Origin: Bacteroidota bacterium | Lineage (GTDB): Bacteria; Bacteroidota; Bacteroidia; AKYH767-A; 2013-40CM-41-45 | Direction of reading: 5' to 3' | DNA: 64,000 bases | Assembly: GCA_016713765.1 (NCBI GenBank) | Contig: JADJON010000003.1 | Location: 868,001-932,000, forward strand | Part shown: positions 17,455 to 25,743 of the stretch, piece after piece | How positions within the stretch are numbered: position 1 is the stretch's first letter | How the letters are laid out: the number at the start of each line of letters is the position of its first letter | The notes under the pieces: model-generated | Databases searched by the model: none | The model's input: only the letters and a program-made list of their open reading frames with translations | What the model was told of the DNA's origin: nothing | Made by a program: the position numbers and the translations under genes

Positions 17455-17780
17455 TAAACTAGAATGTCTAATACTAATTTCAATGCAACTAATACAATAA
17501 TATAAATTATTATGTAATATATTGACCTCCTAATCAATTTATTATATTGATATATTGCCAAATTTAGATCTAGGTCATCAGATTTAGTCTGGATATAATA
17601 GGGGAATAATATTAACTGATTTCTATCTTGATATACTGAATTTAAACTACTGGAATTCATTTGATGCAACAGCTTGTTGCACTTGTCCAAAGCAGACTTT
17701 ATATTTATAATACAGTGCCAAAAACCTACTAGTCCTGTTATGGAAATAATTGCAATTAGAATGATGAGAAATGCACGCAT
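17454..17780 (-). CDS. Small two-helix membrane protein in the C6 unit
   Basis: 108 residues from ATG 17780, chosen because it lies 7 bp after toxin C6 and begins directly with a membrane helix (MRAFLIILIAIISITGLVG); the longer frame would overlap the toxin. A second helix is near the C-terminus (SIYYIIIYIIVLVALKLVL), with a ~60-residue loop between. It is the gene immediately behind toxin C6 and hence the likely immunity protein. No family recognised. Confidence 0.6.
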   Translation of the reverse strand: MRAFLIILIAIISITGLVGFWHCIINIKSALDKCNKLLHQMNSSSLNSVYQDRNQLILFPYYIQTKSDDLDLNLAIYQYNKLIRRSIYYIIIYIIVLVALKLVLDILV

Positions 17781-17787
17781 TTTATCT

Positions 17788-19092
17788 CTATTCAGTAGAA
17801 ATAATTTCAGTCGTGGTTTCCGCTTTGCCGCCAAGAATAAAACTAACCTGTGTAGCCACTTTCGCAGCGGCTTTAACTTTTGACTTACCTTCAATAGAGA
17901 TATTACCTGAGGCTTCTGCGCCGCCAAAACTAGAAATACTTAAATCTTGAGATACGCTTCTTTTCGTAGTTGCAGGCTTCAGATTCCCGTTTAAGTCAAT
18001 TTTAAATGATTGTGATATTGTAAAGCTACTTCCAGGAATTTCAAGTGAGGCTTCATTCTGAATTTCACCATTAAATATCTCAAACCCAAACGACCAACTA
18101 CTTTTACCAGAATTTAGTTCACGCTTTTTTTGCACAGTGAATTCCAGTAAATTGAAGTTTATTGGTGTAAAGTTAAATCCGAAACTTGACTTGCCTTTCT
18201 CACGCTTAACTCCAGCTTGCGCGCCTATTGTTGCTTGAAGGGTCATGGTTGTAACAACCATCATTCCCTTATCAGGATTCTCGCTCTTATAAAGATAACG
18301 CATTACAGTTTGCGGGCTGCGTTTAATGTTCTCTTCGTTGATAACGGTGATGCTTTTAGGGCCAGTTACGATTTGACCTATGTTTGATATTTGCAATTCA
18401 CATCCTTCCAAGTCTCGCCCCACAATGACAGAATTTTCAGCAAATGCAAATGAGCTATTCCATGGATATACTTTAAAAAGTGGATCCGGACTAAGGAAGC
18501 GTCCCACCGATGAATTATACTCTCGAAACTTGTAACTTAATAGTGTGAATTGATGATATATTTCGTTATTAATTTCTTGTCCATTGAATCCAAATCTGCT
18601 TTGGTTAATTTGAAATACTCTCCCCGGCATTCCCATCCCGAAGGGATAATAATCAGTCGCAGAAACCATGGAAGCATTAAAATAATCCCACAGTCCATCA
18701 CTGGTGGTATCGATCGGAACCGGCTTGTCACTGATGACTGTCATGACGTTACCGAGGTGATTGCTCAGCTCATAGCGTTTATTTCCCACAGGACTCAGGT
18801 AGACAGATGGAGCCGTCGCTGTAGTGCAGGTTGCACATACCAAAGTGTCAGCTGTGGTAAGCATGCCCAGGCGATTAGTGCCGTATAAATTAAACTCGCT
18901 AAGGACGATGGTATCCCCGCCCAACAGCTCATACACCGCCAACGGATTTCCCTGCGCGTCCCGCACGTAATGCGTTGCGCTCTGGAGGATAACCGATCCG
19001 CTGCCGTCCAGGTGGGACAATCGTTTCTCGATCCGGTTGCCCATCGGGTCGTAGCGGAACTTCATGGCGATCGATTTGTTCGTGTTCTTCAA
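17788..19092 (-). CDS. Rhs cassette C6: Rhs core fragment with unknown toxin
   Basis: A 434-residue ORF. Arm homology starts at about 19096, within the codons for LKNTNKSIAMKF, later than in other units. Core of the DTIVLSEFNLYGTNR allele to DYYPFGMGMPGR; tail FNGQEINNEIYH, NSSVGRFLSPDPL, GRDLEGCEL. The unique part is ~215 residues, rich in beta-prone Ser/Thr/Lys stretches, with FGFNFTPINFNLLEF near the middle, and ends AETTTEIISTE. There is no nuclease or peptidase motif. The downstream membrane protein would suit a membrane-acting toxin, but this is inference. Confidence 0.65.
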   Translation of the reverse strand: MKNTNKSIAMKFRYDPMGNRIEKRLSHLDGSGSVILQSATHYVRDAQGNPLAVYELLGGDTIVLSEFNLYGTNRLGMLTTADTLVCATCTTATAPSVYLSPVGNKRYELSNHLGNVMTVISDKPVPIDTTSDGLWDYFNASMVSATDYYPFGMGMPGRVFQINQSRFGFNGQEINNEIYHQFTLLSYKFREYNSSVGRFLSPDPLFKVYPWNSSFAFAENSVIVGRDLEGCELQISNIGQIVTGPKSITVINEENIKRSPQTVMRYLYKSENPDKGMMVVTTMTLQATIGAQAGVKREKGKSSFGFNFTPINFNLLEFTVQKKRELNSGKSSWSFGFEIFNGEIQNEASLEIPGSSFTISQSFKIDLNGNLKPATTKRSVSQDLSISSFGGAEASGNISIEGKSKVKAAAKVATQVSFILGGKAETTTEIISTE

Positions 19093-19157
19093 CGAATAAA
19101 AATGAGATATGCAACTCGATAGGATAAGTAATCTGCATTGCTACATATACTTGATTC

Positions 19158-19529
19158 TCAATGAGCGATATTCTTATAATAGTAATAATTATCTACATCA
19201 AAGTAAATGTTTTCTATCTTTCCGAAATAGTTACTCTTAAAGCTAAATGCAACAGAAGTTTCTGAACTTGTTTTAATTATATTGTCTGTTTCGCCATGAC
19301 TAATCCAATTATTAAACCATAAGCGCTTTTCACGTAAGAACCATGTACCACTATCTCTAATAATATTTTGGTTATTGTAAATAAATCTCTTATAGTTTCC
19401 GTTATTGTAGATGAACAAACTGTCTTTTCTATTTTTTGTGGAAACAAAGCGTTCCTCTGTATCAAATTGAGCTTGACAACTTAAAAGTATCATCAAGAAA
19501 TAAATGTATATGTATTTCAATTTATACAT
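19158..19529 (-). CDS. Putative immunity lipoprotein of cassette C7
   Basis: A 123-residue AT-rich gene. The N-terminus (IYFLMILLSCQAQ) carries a lipobox. The mature part is short and beta-rich (two repeats of the type W-x-x-x-x-R-L-W-F-N). No family recognised. It begins 19 bp after toxin C7 on the same strand. The immunity role is assigned by position. Confidence 0.6.
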   Translation of the reverse strand: MYKLKYIYIYFLMILLSCQAQFDTEERFVSTKNRKDSLFIYNNGNYKRFIYNNQNIIRDSGTWFLREKRLWFNNWISHGETDNIIKTSSETSVAFSFKSNYFGKIENIYFDVDNYYYYKNIAH

Positions 19530-19548
19530 ATTCTATTTTGTCTGGTCT

Positions 19549-20937
19549 TTAGTTTCCTTTTGCTCTCAATTTCAGTTCTCTCATAGTAACAGTAAAATCA
19601 TATGTCTGTATTGTCTCGCCCATAATTGGGTTTTCTATTCTTTTATGTCTATCGGTGTTCGGGAAATGATAAAGAAAGGAATATTCATTTTTAGTATCAT
19701 ATACTTGAATATTAAGTATATTAGATTGTATATCAAGCGAAAAATTAAACATTGCCGTTCCTGTAAACTGTGCCGATGACCATCCATCCTTTGCATACTC
19801 TTTAAATGGTCCAGTGTCACCATCAAGAGGATAGAAATAGCTAAAGTCAACTCTATACTGCGTTGGCACGTTCTTTCTATTTCCCTTTAAATAGTCTTGA
19901 TATCCCACATAAAAAGCCTTCAAAGCCTCAGTTGTAAGATTGGAATTTTTCAAGGATTGTGTAATTGGTTCATTTGGGCCGAAGTTCCTAACGTCTGGTC
20001 CTTTCCCAGTTAAAAATTCTAGTGTTGTCCCAATTTCTTGCTGTTGAGCTATTGTTGTTTTTTCTTTGACCTTCTCTGATATCCTTTCCGCGGCATAATC
20101 AGATGTAAACTCATACAATCTAGCAATTATATAGGAAGTAGCTTTGTTTAAGATTGTAATTCCGGCTCTTTTACCCGATTCAAATAACTCATTTGGAATT
20201 CCTTCAGCACCATCAAGGTCAATATTTAATATTGGGTTATTATTATAGAATTGATATTGTGATAGTCCCGGGTACTGTTTAAATAGTGGATCTACGGATA
20301 TTGGTCTGCCAGCTTTGGAATCGTAAATTCTTAAGCCATAATCGTAGAAACTAAAACTCGTTGAAATTTGATTTTCCATCTCTTTGCCATTAATTCCATA
20401 CCGATATGAGCTACTTTCCAAATGTCTCCCTGGCATCCCCATCCCGAAGGGATAATAATCCGTCGCAGAAACCACGGAAGCATTGAAATAATCCCACAAT
20501 CCATCACTGGTCGTATCGATCGGAACCGGCTTGTCACTAATGACTGTCATGACGTTACCGAGGTGATTGCTCAGCTCATAGCGTTTATTTCCCACAGGAC
20601 TCAGGTAGACAGCTGGAGCCGTCGCGGTGGTGCAGGTTGCACATACTAGCGTATCAGCAGTCGTAAGCATACCCAACCGGTTGCTTCCATAGAGATTGAA
20701 CTCATTCACCACCAGGGTATCCCCGCCCAAGAGATTATATACCGCCAACGGATTTCCCTGCGCGTCCCGCACGTAATGCGTTGCACTCTGCCGGATAACA
20801 GATCCGCTGCCGTCCAGGTGGTACAATCGTTTCTCGATCCGGTTGCCCATCGGGTCGTAGCGGAACTTCATGGCGATTGATTTGTTCGTGTTCTTCAACG
20901 AATCCAGCTTGCCGTAATTGTTCCAATACATCGTCAA
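19549..20937 (-). CDS. Rhs cassette C7: Rhs core fragment with unknown toxin
   Basis: A 462-residue ORF; arm DNA reaches about 21089. Core of the DTLVVNEFNLYGSNR allele with APAVYLS and VVSATDYY variants, to DYYPFGMGMPGR. Tail INGKEMENQISTSFSFYDYG, DSKAGRPISVDPL, NNNPILNIDLDGAEG. The unique domain of ~230 residues contains DVRNFGPNEPIT, SAQFTGTAMFNFSLDI and LNIQVYDTKNEYSFLYHF, and ends RELKLRAKGN. Its C-terminal ~90 residues parallel those of toxin C5. No catalytic motif recognised. Confidence 0.7.
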   Translation of the reverse strand: MTMYWNNYGKLDSLKNTNKSIAMKFRYDPMGNRIEKRLYHLDGSGSVIRQSATHYVRDAQGNPLAVYNLLGGDTLVVNEFNLYGSNRLGMLTTADTLVCATCTTATAPAVYLSPVGNKRYELSNHLGNVMTVISDKPVPIDTTSDGLWDYFNASVVSATDYYPFGMGMPGRHLESSSYRYGINGKEMENQISTSFSFYDYGLRIYDSKAGRPISVDPLFKQYPGLSQYQFYNNNPILNIDLDGAEGIPNELFESGKRAGITILNKATSYIIARLYEFTSDYAAERISEKVKEKTTIAQQQEIGTTLEFLTGKGPDVRNFGPNEPITQSLKNSNLTTEALKAFYVGYQDYLKGNRKNVPTQYRVDFSYFYPLDGDTGPFKEYAKDGWSSAQFTGTAMFNFSLDIQSNILNIQVYDTKNEYSFLYHFPNTDRHKRIENPIMGETIQTYDFTVTMRELKLRAKGN

Positions 20938-21089
20938 ACCCTCCGAGACATCCCCGATCAGGTTGCCGTTGCCATCGTAAGTATAGTTATTCGGCGATTG
21001 AGAATCAAGGTCTTCGGCATAATTGGCCGAATTTACCCTGTCTGTGACGTGGTTCAGCCGGTTCGTACCTGCATCGTAGTGGTAATGGA

Positions 21090-21190
21090 GGTTCTATTGT
21101 TAGAGGATACTTGAAATGGCTTCCAACACATCTACAGCACATCAACAAAAGATGTAACTTCGAATGCAGTCCGAATTAGGGGAGGGTTAC
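21090..21190 (-). repeat. Conserved inter-cassette spacer, fullest copy
   Basis: Read on the minus strand: CCCTCCCCTAATTCGGACTG, CATTCGAAGTTACATC, GTTGATGTGCTGTAG, TGGAAGCCATTTCAAGTATC, TCTAACAATAG, then the Rhs arm begins with CCTCCATTACC. The same order of blocks occurs on the plus strand at 6295-6387, and split by an IS at 8447-8502 and 9584-9600. There is no coding potential. Confidence 0.7.
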
Positions 21191-21287
21191 AGGATGGCCA
21201 CAAGCTGAACCTTTGTGAACTTTGATTTTCGCATACCCTTTACGAATTTAGTAGTTTAGAGCGTAGCTGTTTTTAGGAAAGCCTCCA
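21191..21287 (-). mobile_element. IS3-family end relic
   Basis: This matches the right end of the intact element (10796-10897) over ~97 bp. It includes the first ~15 codons of orfA, reading away from the end, and a terminal repeat ending GGAAAGCCTCCA. The rest of the element is absent. It abuts the conserved spacer. Confidence 0.75.
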
Positions 21288-21333
21288 GTTCTACTAAATC
21301 GAATGCATAGAAATATTTCAAATTTATTTTGCA

Positions 21334-21837
21334 CTAAACTTTAAAAAACTCCTTCATCAGACTGCTCCTATATATGTAAGATACTGTGCCATAGATTAGA
21401 GCAGAGGCTACTAAACCAATCGCAAAATATTGCGCACTATTTAAATTTGAGTCTTTCTTCGCTAGCATATATATAGTAATAGTCGTGACTGGAATTAACC
21501 AAAGAGTGAGTTTTGAGAAGTATATCCTTGCTTTATCAAATCGATAAATTAATCCAATTCCGTAAGACATCAATAATAAAGATATTGGAATATATACTAT
21601 ATTATTAATTACAAACACGTTCCCATCTAATAAAGATAGATTATCTCTCCAAATTGCTATTGTTTTATTTTTATCTGAAATTAATTTACCTATGATTGTA
21701 AATACATCAGCATGAATTACGAGTGTAGCAATTGTCACAATAAAATGTATAGATTTAGCCAATACATGACCAGGGCCTATAGACTTATATTCTTTTAAAA
21801 TGAAGAATGCAGCTATAATTCCAATAACAATATTCAT
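21334..21837 (-). CDS. Polytopic membrane immunity candidate of cassette C8
   Basis: A 167-residue protein with about five hydrophobic segments: residues ~2-14, 29-44, 74-94, 111-126 and 135-152. No family recognised. It follows toxin C8 by 7 bp. Polytopic inner-membrane immunity proteins are known for pore-forming bacteriocins, and toxin C8 has a hydrophobic hairpin-like stretch, so the two fit together. The match is inference from topology. Confidence 0.6.
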   Translation of the reverse strand: MNIVIGIIAAFFILKEYKSIGPGHVLAKSIHFIVTIATLVIHADVFTIIGKLISDKNKTIAIWRDNLSLLDGNVFVINNIVYIPISLLLMSYGIGLIYRFDKARIYFSKLTLWLIPVTTITIYMLAKKDSNLNSAQYFAIGLVASALIYGTVSYIYRSSLMKEFFKV

Positions 21838-21844
21838 ATTAATA

Positions 21845-23176
21845 TTATTTGTGCTCGAGCATTTTCGGTTTTTTTGAATTCATCCAATTATGTATATATT
21901 CGAATAATTGGCCTCCCATTTCTTGGTAAACATCATCCGATGTAATCGGTCCCATGGGCGCAGGTGTTTGCTCTCTCACAGCTTTTAGTGTTCCCCCAAG
22001 GCCTATTCCATAAATAACTTGTCCAACAGGCGTATTAGTGCCAATAATTGCCGTTTCCGCAGCCTCTTTAACTTGAAGAATAGTCCTTGATGCCGCTGGA
22101 AGATTGGGCAGTACGGTTGCACCCAAAACAGTGCCGACTACAATGACTCCGCTTACAGCCATTGCTTTTGTTGCCGGATCATACTTTGCTAATTGTAAGT
22201 ACTGATGATCCAATGCAGGCGGTTGCATTTCTGGAGTTTGGTATACTATTCCTTCTCCAGGTAAAGGCTTAACAGGTATAGGTGCTTCGGGAAGCATACC
22301 CGTCCGTAATGATTGATTAATTAAAGCTTCTGGTACAGGTATATGTGTAAGGTTATCTTTTGCCGTGGCAAGTTGAGGACGGAGAGGAGTCGGATCCTTG
22401 GCTGGTTTCCCAGTCGAATGATCGTCTGGATCAAACTCTTTCAACCCCAGTAAATCAATCTTCCAAATCGGTTTATTACCAGCAAACTGATAGTTGGCGT
22501 AATCCGGATAGTTTCTAAACAGAGGATCTACAGACCAAAATCTACCGCATCTTGCATCATACTCTCGGTATCTAAATTCATAATGATCTGAGATACCGCT
22601 CACGTCGTTGAACTTTTCAATTCCATTAAACCCAAACCGATATTCCGTCGCAGAGAAGTTTCTTCCGGGTTGCCCCATCCCGAAGGGATAATAATCAGTC
22701 GCAGAAACCACGGAAGCATTAAAATAATCCCACAATCCATCACTGGTCGTATCGATCGGAACCGGCTTGTCACTAATGACTGTCATGACGTTTCCAAGGT
22801 GATTGCTCAGCTCATACCGTTTATTTCCCGCAGGACTCAGGTAGACAGCTGGAGCCGTCGCGGTGGTGCAGGTTGCACATACCAGCGTATCCGATGTGGT
22901 AAGCATGCCCAACCGGTTGCTTCCATAGAGATTGAACTCATTCACCACCAGTGTATCCCCGCCCAAGAGATTATATACCGCCAACGGATTTCCCTGCGCG
23001 TCCCGCACGTAATGCGTTGCACCCTGGCGGATAACCGATCCGCTGCCGTCCAGGTGGTACAATCGTTTCTCGATCCGGTTGCCCATAGGGTCGTAGCGGA
23101 ACTTCATGGCGATTGATTTGTTCGTGTTCTTCAAGGAATCCAGCTTGCCGTAATTGTTCCAATACATCAATAACAA
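21845..23176 (-). CDS. Rhs cassette C8: Rhs core fragment with membrane-active-type toxin
   Basis: A 443-residue ORF. Arm homology begins at the codons for MYWNNYG (about 23168); the few codons before it are foreign. Core of the DTLVVNEFNLYGSNR allele with TTSDTL, APAVYLSPAG and VVSATDYY, ending GMGQPGR. Tail FNGIEKFNDVSG, DARCGRFWSVDPL, KPIWKIDLLGLKE. The unique domain starts with a Pro-rich stretch and has a hydrophobic, Gly/Val/Ala-rich segment (AVSGVIVVGTVLGATVLP), with another less hydrophobic one near YGIGLGG. This resembles a pore-forming or membrane-inserting tip. The downstream gene is a polytopic membrane protein. Confidence 0.7.
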   Translation of the reverse strand: MLLMYWNNYGKLDSLKNTNKSIAMKFRYDPMGNRIEKRLYHLDGSGSVIRQGATHYVRDAQGNPLAVYNLLGGDTLVVNEFNLYGSNRLGMLTTSDTLVCATCTTATAPAVYLSPAGNKRYELSNHLGNVMTVISDKPVPIDTTSDGLWDYFNASVVSATDYYPFGMGQPGRNFSATEYRFGFNGIEKFNDVSGISDHYEFRYREYDARCGRFWSVDPLFRNYPDYANYQFAGNKPIWKIDLLGLKEFDPDDHSTGKPAKDPTPLRPQLATAKDNLTHIPVPEALINQSLRTGMLPEAPIPVKPLPGEGIVYQTPEMQPPALDHQYLQLAKYDPATKAMAVSGVIVVGTVLGATVLPNLPAASRTILQVKEAAETAIIGTNTPVGQVIYGIGLGGTLKAVREQTPAPMGPITSDDVYQEMGGQLFEYIHNWMNSKKPKMLEHK

Positions 23177-23258
23177 CTATGAAACATTTTCGTTTGGATT
23201 ACCAAATTATTTGTGTGTAGCGCATTAACTATTTTACCAAGCAATATGTTCTGAATAT

Positions 23259-23840
23259 TTATCGAAACGTTGTAATAATGACTAGGCTATCACAAAAGTC
23301 CATAGAATGAGCTAACATCGAGTCTATTCTATTATTCCACAACGATTGATTATCCCGACTGAGACTATGGTTAGTTTCTAAATCATACGCTTCATGTAGT
23401 GAATCTTGAAACTGCTGACATCTATTAGAATAAGTATATAGTAATTTTATCGCTTCAAAATAGGTTAAGGGTTCAATATCAGCACAAAGTTCTCTAAACT
23501 TGCGTACAGAGACTTCTGCGATATTAAAATGCCCTTGTTCATGAATTAATCCATACAAGGATGAATCAGACTGGAGCCTCCAGGATTCGGTTGGTAACAT
23601 ATAAGCTCTACTAGTGACATAAATCAAAGAGTCCACTTTTCTTGTTGAATATTCAAAATTCACATAAACAGCAGCGCTAAAATTTTGGCCTGAAATGTCT
23701 TTGGGATCACTTCTGACAGTAAACATATTCCAACTTAGATTGATATGAGGACTCCAAAATACTTTTGTGTCTGTATAATCTTGGACATCACCATTGAAAA
23801 TACAGTAAATGTAACTCAATAGAATAAAACACTTCAACAT
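23259..23840 (-). CDS. DUF922-like exported protein with HExxH, in the immunity position of C9
   Basis: A 193-residue protein with a short signal-like N-terminus (MLKCFILLSYIYCIF). Residues 98-106 read LIHEQGHFN, with H100-E101 and H104 forming an HExxH zinc motif, followed by IAEVSVRKFRELC. This layout matches the Bacteroidota DUF922 putative protease family. It starts 5 bp after toxin C9 and so occupies the immunity slot. A peptidase-like immunity protein would be unusual. It might instead be a second effector or an unrelated rider gene. Confidence 0.65.
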   Translation of the reverse strand: MLKCFILLSYIYCIFNGDVQDYTDTKVFWSPHINLSWNMFTVRSDPKDISGQNFSAAVYVNFEYSTRKVDSLIYVTSRAYMLPTESWRLQSDSSLYGLIHEQGHFNIAEVSVRKFRELCADIEPLTYFEAIKLLYTYSNRCQQFQDSLHEAYDLETNHSLSRDNQSLWNNRIDSMLAHSMDFCDSLVIITTFR

Positions 23841-23845
23841 AAATG

Positions 23846-25114
23846 TTAATCTACTTTAATTTGCGATTCTCCCTCGTAGTATATCGAAATATCATTCTTG
23901 CTATCAATTTCACTGTTGATCTTGTCTATGTTAACCGTAGCATTTGGATAAAATTTAGAAAGTAAATGTAATATTCGTTCACTGTAGCGAGTATACGCAT
24001 CCGTTGCAAGTCCGACATTGATTCTTTTTACGTCTTCCCTTGTTTGACGATACTCTTCTTGATTTGAGTTGATGAGTAATTGAATCTTATTAACTAAGGA
24101 ATTTGCTCCAGAAGTTAAGTCATTATAATCAGCAATTATACTATTGGTAGAACCACCCCAACCTGATACTGGTTTCACTATTTCAGGCTTCCTGCGCCTT
24201 TCTACTTTGCTCTCAAGTTTTTCAGCATACCAGTAGCCCATAAATCCATTTTGCCCATTTACTCCATTCATTCCTCTAACTTCTGGATGTTCGGGGTCTG
24301 CATAAGGCATATAAATGTATGAGTAACCACTTCTAGGTTTTACTCCGCGTAAACCGCTGGTCTCATACCAAAGCTTCACTTGCGAATAAATGTCGCTAGT
24401 TATAGGAATAGCAGTTCCAGTTTCATTTGTTGGGCTTGTTATCCAACTGCTATTGGCGGCATTATAACCCTCTAACCCGTCAAGATCGATATTCAGAATG
24501 GGGTTTAAAGATGAAAATTGATACGGTGATAATTCCGGGTATTGCTCGCATATGGGATCAGAACTGCAAAATCTGGAAGTTAATACCGAGTAGTATCTAT
24601 TTCCATAGTCTTGCATACTTGCAACTCCGTTCATATTGTCAGTCTCTTTCTTATTAAACCCAAATCTATAGTTTGACGAACTGAACGCTCTTCCCGGCAT
24701 CCCCATCCCGAAGGGATAATAATCAGTCGCAGAAACCACGGAAGCATTAAAATAATCCCACAAACCATCACTGGTCGTATCGATCGGAACCGGCTTGTCA
24801 CTGATGACTGTCATGACGTTACTGAGGTGATTGCTCAGCTCATAGCGTTTATTTCCCACAGGACTCAGGTAGACAGATGGAGCCGTCGCGGTAGTGCAGG
24901 TTGCACATACCAAAGTGTCTGCTGTGGTAAGCATGCCCAGGCGATTAGTGCCGTATATATTAAACTCGCTAAGGACGATTGTATCCCCGCCCAAGAGATT
25001 ATATATCGCCAACGAATTTCCCTGCGCGTCCCGCACGTAATGCGTTGCACTCTGGCGGATAACCGATCCGCTGCCGACCAGGTGGTACTGCCGTTTCTCG
25101 ATCCGGTTGCCCAT
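23846..25114 (-). CDS. Rhs cassette C9: Rhs core fragment with unknown toxin
   Basis: A 422-residue ORF. The arm starts at the codons for YDPMGNRIEKR (about 25123), later than in most units. Core DTIVLSEFNIYGTNR, HLSNVMT (others HLGNVMT) and VVSATDYY, ending GMGMPGR. Tail FNKKETDNMNGVASMQDYG, LTSRFCSSDPICEQYP, NPILNIDLDGLEG. The unique ~200 residues include a Gly-rich loop (RGMNGVNGQNGFMGYW) and a C-terminal helical region ending GESQIKVD. No motif recognised. The arm has more private substitutions than others, perhaps an older copy. Confidence 0.65.
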   Translation of the reverse strand: MGNRIEKRQYHLVGSGSVIRQSATHYVRDAQGNSLAIYNLLGGDTIVLSEFNIYGTNRLGMLTTADTLVCATCTTATAPSVYLSPVGNKRYELSNHLSNVMTVISDKPVPIDTTSDGLWDYFNASVVSATDYYPFGMGMPGRAFSSSNYRFGFNKKETDNMNGVASMQDYGNRYYSVLTSRFCSSDPICEQYPELSPYQFSSLNPILNIDLDGLEGYNAANSSWITSPTNETGTAIPITSDIYSQVKLWYETSGLRGVKPRSGYSYIYMPYADPEHPEVRGMNGVNGQNGFMGYWYAEKLESKVERRRKPEIVKPVSGWGGSTNSIIADYNDLTSGANSLVNKIQLLINSNQEEYRQTREDVKRINVGLATDAYTRYSERILHLLSKFYPNATVNIDKINSEIDSKNDISIYYEGESQIKVD

Positions 25115-25186
25115 CGGGTCGTAATTAAAATTATATTAGCATCTTTATTCATATAGAAAAAATATATATTTGTCCAGATATCTTTA

Positions 25187-25738
25187 TTATCGTTTAATTC
25201 TGGCAGGAACCTCTAAAATTAGTTGCCTAGAATTTTCCAAAAATATATCTGTATTTATATATATGTACTGATCTAACTTGCTAATAACTGGATTCGTATC
25301 ATTGTTTGCTCTTTTAATTTGATTCATTACAAATTTGACAACAACATTGCTATCACAATTGGTAAATGGTTTAATATTTTTAGCCGCTATATCTGCAGTG
25401 TATTTACTCGATTTATCTATTTTGAATGTTGTAATCTGATTGTACCTTGCTGGCTCAGAACTTGATAAATTATCAATAAAGACATACTTGATTGAGTCAC
25501 TTTCGACTTCTTGAGCTTCCCAACCAATAGGAATATAATAAGTGTACTCATCACAAGTTGAATTTATTTCCAAATGAAATGAGCCATTTAATATATTATA
25601 ATCAGACAATTGTATATTAATACATTCATCAGTAATATTAAATAATATAGGGTTATGCCCTTGGCAAACAGATGAGTAAATAAAAGATAATATTAATATA
25701 AATCGAGTAGAGTGCATTGAAAATAAATAATTATGCAT
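25187..25738 (-). CDS. Putative exported immunity protein of cassette C10
   Basis: A 183-residue AT-rich gene with a signal peptide (FILILSFIYSSVCQG). The mature part is beta-rich with four Cys residues that could form disulfides in the periplasm. No family recognised. It begins 5 bp after toxin C10. The immunity role is inferred from position, and an exported location is predicted. Confidence 0.6.
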   Translation of the reverse strand: MHNYLFSMHSTRFILILSFIYSSVCQGHNPILFNITDECINIQLSDYNILNGSFHLEINSTCDEYTYYIPIGWEAQEVESDSIKYVFIDNLSSSEPARYNQITTFKIDKSSKYTADIAAKNIKPFTNCDSNVVVKFVMNQIKRANNDTNPVISKLDQYIYINTDIFLENSRQLILEVPARIKR

Positions 25739-25743
25739 ATAAC

